DNA from: Spongilla lacustris
Taxonomy: Eukaryota; Porifera; Demospongiae; Spongillida; Spongillidae
Length of the DNA: 64,000 nt
Direction of reading: 5' to 3'
NCBI GenBank assembly: GCA_949361645.1
Contig: OX442418.1
Location: 10,636,632-10,700,631, forward strand
Shown here: positions 34,101 through 44,245 of the stretch, piece after piece
Layout: the number at the start of each line of letters is the position of its first letter
Numbering within the stretch: position 1 is the first letter of the stretch
The notes under the pieces: model-generated
What the model saw: only the letters and a program-made list of their open reading frames with translations
Database searches by the model: none
What the model was told of the DNA's origin: nothing
Program-made: the position numbers and the translations under genes

Positions 34101-35763
34101 GATGGTGTGATGGATGAGGTACCTCGTGATGATGTAATGGTGTGATGGATGAGGTACCTAGTGAGGGTGTGATGTGATGGTGTGATGGATGAGGTACCTA
34201 GTGATGATGTAATGGTGTGATGGATGAGGTACCTAGTGAGGGTGTGATGTGATGGTGTGATGGATGAGGTACCTAGTGATGGTGTAATGGTGTGATGGAT
34301 GAGGTACCTAGTGAGGATGTGATGGTGTGATGGATGAGGTACCTAGTGATGATGTGATGGTGTGATGGATGAGGTACCTAGTGATGATGTGATGGTGTGA
34401 TGGATGAGGTACCTAGTGAGGGTGTGATGTGATGGTGTGATGGATGAGGTACCTAGTGATGATGTGATGGTGTGATGAATGAGGTACCTAGTGAGGATGT
34501 GATGTGATGATGTGATGGATGAGGTACCTAGTGAGGATGTGATGATGTGATGGATGAGGTACCTAGTGAGGATGTTATGGTGTGATGGATGAGGTACCTA
34601 GTGAGGATGTGATCTGAAGGTGTGATGGATGAGGTACCTAGTGATGGTGTGAAGGTGTGATGGATGAGGTATCTAGTGATGGTGTGAAGGTGTGATGGAT
34701 GAGGTAGTGATGATGTGATGTGATGGTGTGCAGGTTATAAGTGCAATGCATGAGAAGCCATTGCATGTATGTACACATGTAGAATATATGGCTATGGGGG
34801 AAGGAATGGTATTATGGTATGGTGAGGATCATGTGGGGGAAGGAATGGTATTATGGTATGGTGAGGATCATGCACTGGCTGATGGTACGAAGATGCTGTA
34901 AGTGGGTTAACTGTTTACCTCTTTCCGGAGGCTCCTAGGTTGGGGAGTACATTTTGGCTACATGTATTACAAAGGCAAAGCACGCTCATAAAACTGTACC
35001 ACTGGAACAGTGCATTGTTCAACATGGGAAAAAGATACCTATTCTCTCCCCCCCCCCCCCCCCCCCCCCCAAGTACCAAACATTGCACACATGCATATCC
35101 ACAGGCTAATATCAAGCTCACATAAAGAACACACAAGAACATGAGTGCACCCACAGGCACACCCACACACACAACACACAAGTGCATATGCACTTGTCAA
35201 AAATGTTTTCATATTCCTACACTTTGTGAGAGGAGTGCTACCAACTGTTGCTGATATATGAACACAACTAATTTTTTTTTTAAAGTCTGTGCGATGTGCT
35301 TAGAGGGGGGGGGGGGGGGGGGGGGGTTGGGGGGAGGGGAAATGCCCAAGGCACGTGACGTTAAAGTGGGTTTGGACGAGAATACCCGGTATCTGATCCC
35401 GGCTTGCGATGACGAACTCTTACGGCGGGATATTTCCCCTTCAACCAATTCCTTATTATTTTGGCGTAATTAGAATGGATATCATTAACCCTTGTAACGC
35501 GCACTTTATAGCAAGCAGTATATATAACAATTTGAAAAGCATAAACAAGAGCTAAGATTGATTGGGCCACTTGCCTGCTTGTTCAAATCGTCTCTAAAAC
35601 TGTTTACTTCGGGTGAAGGAAGAAGCGCCTCTGATGAAGACTGGAACGAAGGAATACAATAAAATTACTCTTTAATGAATCGATGCTCTACCTGCGTATC
35701 TTCCTTTAAGCCGATAACAGCCGACGACAGATAACCTACACCGGAGCTATCCACGTCGTCCAT
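22134..35763 (-). CDS. PSME3: Proteasome activator complex subunit 3 (PA28gamma/REGgamma)
   Basis: Twelve exons on the minus strand: 35692-35763, 34919-34957, 33551-33613, 32311-32379, 30852-30909, 30670-30713, 29514-29579, 27157-27225, 26523-26590, 24059-24113, 23219-23305 and 22134-22214. All have GT-AG borders with compatible phases and give 256 residues, close to the 254 of human PSME3. Diagnostic stretches are the basic patch NKKRKIEESEG (nuclear signal and variable insert), WVELLIPKIEDGNNFGV (activation loop), YYTARAKLMSKVLKYP, EDYRRAVEEFDEKAF, and the C-terminus MILKNYEKVRKPRSENTGSL followed by Tyr-stop, which in this family docks into the 20S alpha ring. The protein forms a nuclear heptamer that opens the 20S proteasome for ATP-independent degradation. 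Exon 2 (39 nt) is the least certain. Introns are full of minisatellites and foldback elements, yet every exon is intact. It shares a promoter region with the plus-strand gene at 35896. Confidence 0.95.
22265..22680. repeat. AC-rich complex microsatellite in PSME3 intron
   Basis: About 400 bp of (AC)n mixed with ACACCAC and CACATGCAC variants, immediately upstream (minus strand) of the last PSME3 exon. It gives long spurious open frames on both strands. Confidence 0.95.
23080..23206. repeat. 26-bp minisatellite, about 5 copies
   Basis: Tandem units of CAGCTGTGCCAATATAGCAC plus a CTACATG linker, lying just inside the PSME3 intron next to exon 23219-23305. Confidence 0.9.
24186..24949. repeat. 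32-bp minisatellite, about 23 copies
   Basis: Unit built of TGTACATGTATGTCACATGT followed by GAGCAGTTACAC. Variant units with TGTACATGTCACATCTTTGT recur at irregular intervals (about 24345, 24735, 24820, 24935), giving a higher-order pattern. It lies in a PSME3 intron. The unit contains self-complementary TACATGTA/ACATGT. Confidence 0.95.
25138..25518. mobile_element. Foldback MITE, family C, in PSME3 intron
   Basis: Palindrome of about 380 bp with ends GAACAAGTAAATCAAAAACT and complement. The centre holds two copies of an 80-bp direct repeat that itself contains GTAGGATCGATCCTAC. Sub-terminal sequence (TCTCTATCGAGAAAGTGATT and a GGTGGTGCAAAAAGCAAGG-like stretch) is related to elements at 51036 and 53361. 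Confidence 0.8.
25600..25730. mobile_element. One-ended hAT-like fragment with G/C tracts
   Basis: CAGGGGCGGATACAGGCGGA resembles hAT termini and is followed by a G tract over 20 nt and then C-rich DNA. No matching right end was found, so only a fragment can be claimed. Confidence 0.3.
28230..28375. repeat. 31-bp minisatellite, left part
   Basis: Tandem units of ACCATCATGCCCCCAACTGT plus ACCTCACTGCT. The array continues at 29117, interrupted by the insertion 28378-29114. Confidence 0.9.
28378..29114. mobile_element. TIR element inserted in a minisatellite (TA target)
   Basis: The 737-bp insert splits one minisatellite array into two. Termini are GGCTTGAGCAGTATCGG on the left and CCTTTACCGCTCAAGCC on the right (TIR GGCTTGAGC(A/G)GTA). 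TA lies on both sides (28376-28377 and 29115-29116). No recognisable protein; a short open frame at 28512-28727 has one CPDC motif. A Tc1/mariner-type non-autonomous element is possible from the TA duplication. Confidence 0.65.
29117..29390. repeat. 31-bp minisatellite, right part
   Basis: Continuation of the CATCATGCCCCCAACTGTAC array with TACGTCACTGCTATCATCAT variants, followed by a C tract over 20 nt. Confidence 0.9.
29659..29981. mobile_element. Tc1/mariner-like MITE in PSME3 intron
   Basis: A 323-bp insert with TIRs CAGTGCCGTCCACCCACAAG and complement extending into TTCACACTCGCGCGCG, flanked by TA on both sides (29657-29658 and 29982-29983). CAGT termini and TA target site are typical of Tc1/mariner. 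The interior is CG-rich (ACTCGCGCGC repeats) with no coding potential. Confidence 0.75.
30361..30665. repeat. AC-rich microsatellite beside a PSME3 exon
   Basis: Arrays of ACACACATACAT and AACACACCCACAC variants, ending four bases before the exon at 30670-30713 on the downstream (donor) side. Confidence 0.9.
31036..31665. mobile_element. MITE-like element with GTTTACACG termini
   Basis: Left end ACCGCGTTTACACGACG and right end CGTGTAAACGGGGT are inverted repeats. Sub-terminal GGCACGGTACGG motifs are repeated inverted near the right end (CCGTACCGTGCCGAGCCG). Flanking TT/AT bases do not give a clear target duplication. A 54-codon frame from ATG 31197 (MDALFTTFRTIEKRRHQMHK...) is basic and unrecognised. 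Confidence 0.6.
32040..32300. repeat. Minisatellite (CCCCTACAGTAGACC)
   Basis: Units of ACACCCCTACAGTAGACCA with or without ATTA spacers; PSME3 intron directly beside exon 32311-32379. Confidence 0.85.
32425..32715. repeat. Minisatellite (GGTCACATGTACAGGGG) with duplicated splice-acceptor region
   Basis: Units of about 21-25 bp (GGTCACATGTACAGGGGGTC). The intron sequence next to the exon 32311-32379 acceptor (TGCAGACTGAAAAG(T/C)TGGCC) occurs twice, at about 32380 and 32613, so the array includes a copy of the splice-acceptor region. Confidence 0.85.
33880..34720. repeat. GATGGATGAGGTACCTAGTG minisatellite
   Basis: About 840 bp of units GATGGATGAGGTACCTAGTG plus variable GATG(G/A)TGT stretches, some 23 copies, in PSME3 intron 2. 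Confidence 0.95.
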
Positions 35764-35895
35764 TTGAATTTATTTTTAAACCGTTACCGCACGTGCGTGT
35801 CACGTAGTACTAATTTTAGGCGTGGCCAAGTTTTTTTGTGGTTAGATCAAGTCGGACTAGGTAGTTCGACTCCGCGTTGCTACGGGGAAAAGCAC
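35764..35895. promoter_or_regulatory. Divergent promoter of PSME3 (-) and PTTG1IP homologue (+)
   Basis: Only 132 bp separate the two start codons. The space holds GCACGTGCGTGTCACGTAGT (about 35789-35808), an E-box CACGTG with a second CACGTA. Both 5' untranslated regions must be short or extend into the partner gene. Shared regulation is inferred. Confidence 0.6.
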
Positions 35896-38800
35896 ATGAT
35901 GATTCGTATCAGTGTGGCGCGATTTTTCACCACGGCAGTCATTCTACTTGTCGTGCCCTATTTGTCATGGGCGCAGTCGACGACAGGTGAGTAGTAAACT
36001 CGATTTGATTGTTAGAGTCCGGTCTGTGTTCAGTGTTGCGTACGTTCTTTGCAATACTAAATAACAAGCTTGTCATAGTTAGCGTTTTTAGCCGCATGTG
36101 TTTTTTGTGAAGGCACCTGGGCCTGCCGGGGCACGCATTCTGCGCTGTCACCACTTTGTGTGTCTCGTGCCAGCTCATTAACCAAAGGGGATGCGGGTTA
36201 AGGCGCGTCAGCTATGCGTAGGAGGGCCTTCTGTAAAGCTTTAGGAGGGCGAGCAGCGCCGAGAGCCTAACATTTGAATTGGTTGAGCGTGTGATTTGGT
36301 CATGGCTAACAGCACGCGCTATCACATCATATATCGTACATGTACATGTATAGTATGCACACCTACCTTTTGGCTTGGAGAGTCGTTGCCGCCTTTGTGC
36401 TTATGTAATTGCTTGTTCTTGCCCCCCAATGTACGCATTGATGATGTAGGATCACTGATCTAGTCGGGCGGGCCCTACTACATCACATCTGCGTGCACAT
36501 TGGATACCATTGTGTGGGTGTGAGGGTGGTTGTGTGGGTGTGGTACGAGTAATGTGAGTGGGCCTCTATATATGTACATGTATGGGGATTGTTCTTAGCT
36601 AAGTGCTTGACACCTGCCCTCTGTTGATTATGCACACACACAAGAGCTTGATCAGGGTACATGCATATAGTAAGTGGATACATGTACATATAGGTCCACC
36701 CCGAGTTATGTCTGTACTGGGTGGGTATGTATTGGTCTAGGTATGTCATGCATGTGGGTGACCCAGACCCATCATGTGAACAGGCCACCTGTTGTAAGTA
36801 CTGCATTTCTTGTATGTCATTGTCACTGATGAACTCCCTCTTCCCACTTCTTTCTTCCTCTCCCTTCCCCTCCCCCTTCCTCCTCCCCTTCCACCCTCCT
36901 TCCCTCCCTTAGCTGCAACTACTACAGTTCCTTCTGATGAGGCCTATTGCAATAAGCTGACAAGTTGTGATCAATGTGTTGAAGCGAGCCTCAATTCTTC
37001 AGCAGTAAGCCAACTTGGGATCACATGTATATGCCTCAGGGCTGATAGCTTGTTGGCACATATTATGGCTGGCCATTGCATGCATCCAATTCAGTGGTTC
37101 ACTACATCCACATATTTAATGGGTCCAGTTTCAGTTATATGAGGCACCTGGTGATGAGGGAGGGGGGATTGGGCCTGCAGCACATACATGTACGTGCACA
37201 TATGTATGATATACCACCATGGACTTGAATTGCAAATCCTCCCCTCATCCTCACCTCACCCTTTCCTCATCCTTCCCTCACCCCTTACTCATCCTCACCT
37301 CGCCCTTTCCTCATCCTCACCTCACCCCTTACTCATCCCCACCTCACACTTTCCTCCTCCTCACCTCACCCCTTCCTCATCCTCACTTCACCCTTTCCTC
37401 ATCCTCACCTCACCCTTTCCTCATCCTCACCTCACCCCTTCCTCATCCCTTCCCTTATCCCTCCCCTCCCCTCCCCTCATTCCTTCCCTCACTCTCTCCT
37501 CACCCTTTTCTTCTCTCCTCCCTCCCTTTCCACCTCTTCACCTTCCCCCCCTCTCTAGATTGGTTGCTTTTTCTGTGGCAGCCCTGGAGTAGGCACTAAC
37601 GGTACCGCTCTGCCGGCGTGCAAAGCCTACACAGTGGCCAACGGTCTGTCAGTGGTCACACTGAATGGAGGCTGTGGTGTACTTGATTATAATGTTGGAA
37701 CCTGCGTTTGTGAGTTCTGTTTTTATTTTAAGTATGCATATGTGTATGCATAAGTGTTTAGACATTATTGTCATGTAACACGTGTGTACATGTGTGTAGT
37801 ATTAGGTGGGGTGTCATCATACATGTGTACATGCTGTGTCTATCATGCTTTGTAGGGTTTGAAAGACCAAATTATATTGTCATGCACACTGTACCTTTCT
37901 AATGGGGTCAAGTGTGCTTCAGAATTTGTTTATGGCATGATCCAGCAGAGTGTGTATATAGTGCTCAATTTGTACCAACGTAAACACACCACACAGCAAA
38001 TGGGTTGTGCTTAGCTGCAATGATTGGCAAAATCAAGCAATCTATTTTGTTCAACTGTATTGGACCACGGAGGTACATGTACATGTGCATTTAAATCCAC
38101 TACTTGCATGGGGCAAACAGTTAGCAGTAACTCTTTTATGTACATGTGCACGTGTAAATGTATATAGCTTACTGCAGAGAAATGGTGTTATATGAAGTGA
38201 CAAACTGATAGTAAAAAAAAAGACCTTTGCTGCCAATGTTTCATACACATGTAAAGTAATATGCATGTGTATGCCGTAGTGCAATGAGTGAACATGCATA
38301 CATGTCTTGCCCATCTTGTACCCCTTCACACCACACAGTGAAGGCTTACGTCATTCTCATCCTCATCCTGGTGGCTGTCATTTTGTTCTGCCTCATCCCC
38401 ATGTGCGTGTGCTGCATTTGTGTGGCCGTGTGCTGCCACAGACGTAAGGAGAGGTGAGTCCCTGTGTAGGCTATGTCCCTGTGTTGGCTATGTCCCTGTG
38501 TAGGCTATGTCCCTGTGTTGGCTATGTCCCTGTGTAGGCTATGTCTCTATGTTGGCTATGTCCCTATGTTGGCTATGTCCCTATGTTGGCTATGTCCCTG
38601 TGTAGGCTATGTCCCTGTGTAGGCTATGTCTCTATGTTGGCTATGTCCCTATGTTGGCTATGTCCCTGTGTAGGCTATGTCCCTGTGTAGGCTATGTCCC
38701 TGTGTTGGCTATGTCCCTATGTTGGCTATGTCCCTGTGTAGGCTATGTCCCTGTGTAGGCTGTATTCCTATGTAGGCTATGTACCTATGTTGGCTATGTC

Positions 38801-41800
38801 CCTATGTTGGCTATATCCCTGTGTTGGCTATGTCCCTATGTTGGCTATGTCCTTATGTTGGTTGAAGCATTTTTCATGAGTGCTTTGATCAATGTACATT
38901 GCTTACCTACGTGTATGTACAGTGTAGTAGCACATGCTGTTTATTTGTTTGTGGCCGATATACTTCGCAACTTACTATGTCATCTACATGTAGCCTTGGA
39001 AGTGGAATGATTACAGTTATGCAGTTGATGGCAACTTGCTTTTACCTATCCCATTGGTCCCTTGTACATGTAGGATGATGTCATGGCCAGTGATTTAGGG
39101 GAAGATAATTGACCAGTGTGATGGAGGGCCAAGGACCAATTCTGCTAAATTTATAATAACTGGGATATCATAAATATAGCACCTGTGATAAAACCTGCTT
39201 GGTGGGCTTTAAATAGCATGGCATGCTTTCAATTGCTTCATCCTTGCAATCTCTCTCTCCCTCTCCTCTCTCTCCCTCTCCTCTCTCCCTCTCTTCTCTC
39301 TCCCTCTCCTCTCTCTCTCTCCCTCCCTCCCTCCCTCCCTCCCTCCCTCCTTTCTTTCTCTCTGCCTCTTTCCCCTTACTTAGGGCAAAGGCAAAAGACC
39401 AGAGAAAGTATGAAGATGCGAAAGATGAAATCCGCCAGAAGTCAGCTGCAAGGTAACTACATGTACATGTGCCTTTATCATATCATTACCTTCATGCGGA
39501 GGCAGAGTTATCGCATACCCAGACCCTCAAACCTCAGCATGAGATGGATTACATCACCACTACACGTGTGGAAAGTCGTTTACTGTCATAATCTTGGCCA
39601 GTTGGGTGTGCCTTAATTAGATTCGGTTGCAGACTTGTCACACGCTGAGAATAACATTGTGGTGATGTAATCACTACAGAATTCTAATTCTGGTTAACTT
39701 TACGAGATTAAGTTTGAATGGATGCAACCATATCATTGTGTTACATGTATTATGGCATTGAAGCCCCCCCCCCCCCCCCCCACCCCCCTAAAAAAAAAAG
39801 GATTCACTTGGTACCATTGCTACCACTCCCTCGTTGATCCATTATTATTTTTGTGGGCGTTTCAATATATCACCAATGCCCTTAGTGTACTTACAACTGC
39901 TACGATCGATCCACTTTGACCCCTTTGCTGGTTACAACTTTCCCTTTCCAGTTGGAAGGCTGACAAGCACATCCCGCTCTTTCACAACTTTCAGGAAACT
40001 TTCGATAACAAACCGCTACTCAGGAGAAACACTTAGGTACCCTAGTTCAATATTCTAACGGGATTGCATCAACATCCATATTGTGCGTTTGACTTTCATG
40101 CATGAGCTCTATCAAAAATGCACATCACCGCATGGCTGCAGTTTGATTGTAGCGTTGAAATTCCAACGCCGTAACTGCCCACTGGCCAGGATATTGACAG
40201 TAAAGTCTCCAGACCCTCTTTACATGTGTAACGGTGATGTAATCCATCCGCAACTGCTGATAGAGGGTCTGGGTACTAGACTAGAGGCAGATAGTATGTA
40301 CTGGTCCCTCTTGTACGTCAGGTGACCTGGGATCAGGTATGAGGTGACCTGGGCAGCTGCTTGTACAGTGGGGCATACATGCTCTCAAAAATGGTTGTAC
40401 ACACTGTGGCATGTAACCTGTGTGCACACGTGAGGCTTTGCCTGTTCATACAGGGGGCCCTGTATAGCAGGAGCTACTGTTTATACATGCGTGTAGCTGG
40501 AGCTACTGTTTACCAGTTGAAGGTCACAACTTTAACTTCAACATGGGCTACAATTAGAACGTTTGTGGTTTTGGAATTACATGGTCAGAGTAATCCTGGT
40601 CCAAATATGAATCATGTACACGTATTTTATTATGTACGTTCTAGTACATGTAGTTAAGTTGTGTTATGCCTCTTTCAAATGTATACGTCTAGATATTAAT
40701 TATATGATCACACTTCTGACCACAGGAAAGCTGATAGACGGGAAAAGAATGATGAGATAAGGAATAAATATGGTAAGTGCCACAGTTTTGTGGAGGTGTG
40801 TGTGTGTGGGGGGGCAATGGGAATTTTAAGTATAGTTTGATAAGCTTGCAGTTACTGTTGTACTGTACTTCTTAACAATCCATGGACGGGCATGTATATA
40901 TATATGTATATAATTTCTTCCTATTTCATTTGCAACAAAGCAAGGACGACTGGTAAAAATTGATCGGATGTAAACTGCAAATTTCCCAGGTGCCACCCTT
41001 CTGTGTAAACAAGCATATATCTGTAACTATTAATGCTTCCATGTGCATTGCAAGAATCGAATGGTATGCCTACATCATGATGATCATGGTGAATAGCCAG
41101 CAGCAGTCATTGAGGTCATAAACACTTAGCTGCTGCAATAAAGTTGTGCATGTACATGTACATGTATGTAGCTTATGACATACATGTAGGACAATTTAAG
41201 GTAGCTGTCTTGTATGTCAGTTCGAATGCATTCTTGATGTACATGTAGAGGTGGTTAAGCACAAGGCTTTTACATTAGTATCATATACATGTACACCTGT
41301 ACATGTACAGTGTACATGTACATGTCAATATTCACAAGTACGCTGTAGGCCTGGGCTAGCCACTACATATACATCTGCCACCTCTCTTCTGAGTGGTTTT
41401 TTAAAAATAAATAAATATTTTTTACAATTAAGTTGGAGCATAATAGTGTTTTCCATTGCACGTTTGCTGTCATTGCATGTGTGCTGATGCCTTGTACCCT
41501 GTACTTCTTGCTCAGGTCTGTCCCGTGATCCAAAATAAGGTACAAACGTTGGAAGGCTTACTAGTGGTGATTCGATGTACTAGTGGTGATTCGGTGCACT
41601 AGTCCTCAAGCTTTTCTAGTGCATGGTTAGACGCGTGTGTAGATGCTTGTGTAGGCAGATTTTGCAGCCTCATAGTGTGTGTGTGTATGTGCAGCTGGCA
41701 TTGCTGTATTAAGCATTTGTGCTGTTGTAGTTGAGGTGTAAGCTTGTGTGACTGTAGTCTAATGTGCGTGTACATGTGCCTGCATGCTTAGCCCCAAAGT

Positions 41801-41954
41801 GTTCTGTCTTTGGAGTGCACATTGACGCTCAGAACTCTTGGCTTTGTTCACGCAATACCCCCTCCCCCTTTTTGTCCTGTTTTCTCGTTCAGGTCTGGGC
41901 ACCTCTGGAGGTGGTAGTGCTGCTGAAGGAACATACAAGCGTTTGGACAACTAA
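35896..41954 (+). CDS. PTTG1IP: PTTG1IP (PBF) homologue, full-length type
   Basis: Seven exons: 35896-35986, 36913-37004, 37559-37709, 38339-38453, 39384-39452, 40726-40772 and 41893-41954, all GT-AG, giving 208 residues (human 180). Residues 1-26 are a signal peptide ending SWA. The PSI-like domain follows (CNKLTSCDQCVEA...IGCFFCG), then a membrane segment at about 113-135 with a Cys-rich inner edge. The cytoplasmic helix is charged: RAKAKDQRKYEDAKDEIRQK, then KADRREKNDEIRNKYGL, matching the PTTG1IP signature DEIRKKYGL. The C-terminus YKRLDN holds a YxxPhi signal. In vertebrates PTTG1IP binds securin and carries it to the nucleus. An alternative last exon at 41516-41538 would give a 195-residue form. 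The start at 35896 was chosen because it opens the signal peptide; ATG 35899 is also possible. AATAAA lies at 42178. Confidence 0.9.
37230..37556. repeat. Pyrimidine-rich tandem repeat (CCTCATCCTCACCTCACC)
   Basis: Imperfect units of CTCACCC(TTT/CTTA)CCTCATCCTCA in the intron directly before exon 37559-37709. It forms an extreme polypyrimidine tract at that splice acceptor. Confidence 0.9.
38461..38865. repeat. 17-bp minisatellite (GGCTATGTCCCTGTGTA)
   Basis: About 24 units of GGCTATGTCCCTGTGTA or GGCTATGTCCCTATGTT, starting seven bases after the donor of exon 38339-38453. Confidence 0.95.
39500..40290. mobile_element. Longer relative of the TAGTCTCG MITE family, in PTTG1IP intron
   Basis: The left end (about 39511) carries TACCCAGACCCTC then GGATTACATCACCACTAC. 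The right end has the complement, GGTGATGTAATCCATCCGCA then GAGGGTCTGGGTA (about 40220-40275). The core is the same as in the 6842 element, but the interior is about 0.7 kb. Exact borders are uncertain. Confidence 0.55.
41516..41538 (+). CDS. Candidate alternative last exon of PTTG1IP homologue
   Basis: After CTTGCTCAG the sequence reads in the required phase as GLSRDPK then TAA. It competes with the exon at 41893, whose first codons are GLG. Using it would remove the YKRLDN end with its sorting signal. Confidence 0.45.
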
Positions 41955-42177
41955 TTGCTTCAATTAAAAGAGTGATATATTATGTGTTAAGATGTGCAAT
42001 AGCTTCTCTCTTTAATTTTTTGGCTGTGTCCCTTTAGCGTTTGATCTACATGTACATTGTGTCATCTCTGTACATCTCTGTATTCTATACTTTATGTATA
42101 ATACTTGCAAGGTGTTACCCCTCCCTCCCTCCCTCGCTCCCTCCCTCCCTGTTATTGAAGAAGTATTGGGTCCCTTT

Positions 42178-42183
42178 AATAAA
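42178..42183 (+). terminator. Polyadenylation signal AATAAA
   Basis: Located 224 bp after the stop of the PTTG1IP homologue, following a (CCCT)n tract. Confidence 0.5.
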
Positions 42184-42853
42184 TACAACCATGTACATGT
42201 AAACCATTAATGGTCTATATGAAGAAAAAAAATGCATGCAAAGCTGCAACACCAACGGGCATCTAGTAAGGTAAATACATGTATCTCAACTACTCATACT
42301 CGGTAGAAATGTAGGTAGTGCCATGGATATTCGTGCATGGTAGTACATGTACCCCTTTTGTGATTGGAAATATGAATGTGTCTATGTGTCATCCACTGTC
42401 TCCCATGCTTATGCAAGGTGCCACGGGATATACAGATATTATAAGGCCGACTTAAGTTTTAGACTTATCTTAGGTCTTAAAAATAAATAATATTGTCCGA
42501 CTGAACTGTCTGAAAATGATACGCAGATTGAGATTCCGTCTTATTTCAAAAGCAAAGCCGTGGAGGGGACTAATAGTCTATACACAATGACACGTAGAAC
42601 CACAGCTGCTTTACACCCAGTAACCGTGGGAACGAGACTGCTTCCTGTATGAAATGCCGTGGGCGTGACATTTTAATAGAGTTATTTATTTGGAGAGCAC
42701 TACATCGGTAAGTACTGCAGTTTGTATCGTCGCTAACTTACATATAGTTCGGACCTAATATATGGGGGCGCTTTATAGCATAAAGTATTAATGTAGGTTC
42801 CACGTCACTACTATAGTAGGCCTATATGATATATCTCCCCGGTCACTTGCGTG

Positions 42854-42875
42854 TAGTTGGGCGTAGCCCGACCTT
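42854..42875. mobile_element. Solo end of TAGTTGGGCG MITE
   Basis: TAGTTGGGCGTAGCCCGACC occurs here without its inverted partner; compare complete copies at 44804 and 47601. Confidence 0.6.
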
Positions 42876-43714
42876 TATACGTCCAGCTAGGTCACATGAT
42901 CATGAGGCATAAATTGTCATATTACTTTTTTCCAGGGACATGGGGAAAGTGGTGGTAACTAACTGCAAGAGTGCGATATATAATGGTAAACGTTTAGCTA
43001 CGATTTGCACGAGCCTTTTGCGTAGACATAAGAAGCTGTGTATGATTATGAGGGTGTGTGTGTGTGTGTGGGGGGGGGGGGGGGGCAACCAATGCACGCA
43101 CAAGCCTAAAGACGACGTCTTTATGAACTATAGGTAGATTTGACCATCTGCTTGTGCCAGAATGTATCTTCAGCTTAACTAAACAGAGCAAGAGTAGCTG
43201 CAAATAAATAAGTAAATCCAAATGCATTTGCCTTCGTTACACACAAAACTACTCAATTTGTACTGCTTGTAGATTTGGTGGTAAACCTAACAGCAAGAAG
43301 ATCAACCCGATTGTAACACATGATGAGATCATTTTAAATAAACTCTCCGATACTCTATGGACTTTGCAAGGCAACTACCATAATCCATGTATAAACTTAT
43401 AAGGCTTGAGTTAAAATCACCTAATACATATAAATCATTGCAGCAACATTGCTTCTTTAAATAGTGAGCAATCTAATTACGTATTATGCATTTCAATTAA
43501 CACATACACTACACTTAGATAACATTAATATGGAGTGGGGGGGGAGGGGGGCATATCATGTAGGGCTCCTTTTATTAAAGCATTGGTGGGACCCCCCATG
43601 CCTATGTTTTGTGCTGCACAATTTACATTGATATGTATATACATGTACTAAATGATGACCTTGCGTCATTGTATTGGCTCTCAACCTCCCCACTTTGTGG
43701 GTGGTGTGCAGTAA

Positions 43715-44172
43715 ATGGAGCTGCTCCTGCTGTTGATCCTGTACACGGGGGCCCTCTGCATCACCATGGCAGCAGTGGTGTTCTCTGTCTGTGTGGTGTA
43801 CCTGGTGTACCTCGACTGGAAACATCACAATACAAGGTTGGCAAGTTGGTTGACAGCATATGTCCTCACCACTCCCACTACCCTCCCTATCCTCCACTCC
43901 CACTACCCTCCCTGTCCTCCACTCCTACCACCCTCCCTATCTCCCCTTTTATCCCCACTACTTTCTAGTACCCATTGCCCCGTCAGTCCCACACACCCCT
44001 CCCACTCCCTCACCTATAACCTTCTGATCTTACTCCCTTGGCATTTCTGATGGCTAGCTTGCCCAAACGTTGGCTCCAGAAGGTGAAAAGAAAGTGGAAC
44101 AAGGTGTCTGCAAAGGACGATAGACTTCTTACGAAGCTATCGAACATGCTGAACGATTGGTGTGTCTGTGTG

Positions 44173-44245
<73 letters not shown>

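Noticed and set aside
33880..34720. Possible CRISPR-like array
   Set aside because: Directly adjoining degenerate repeats without unique spacers; eukaryotic minisatellite.
37188..37599. Ser/Pro/His-rich frames of 126-134 codons
   Set aside because: Translation of the CCTCATCCTCACC tandem repeat in an intron of the PTTG1IP homologue.
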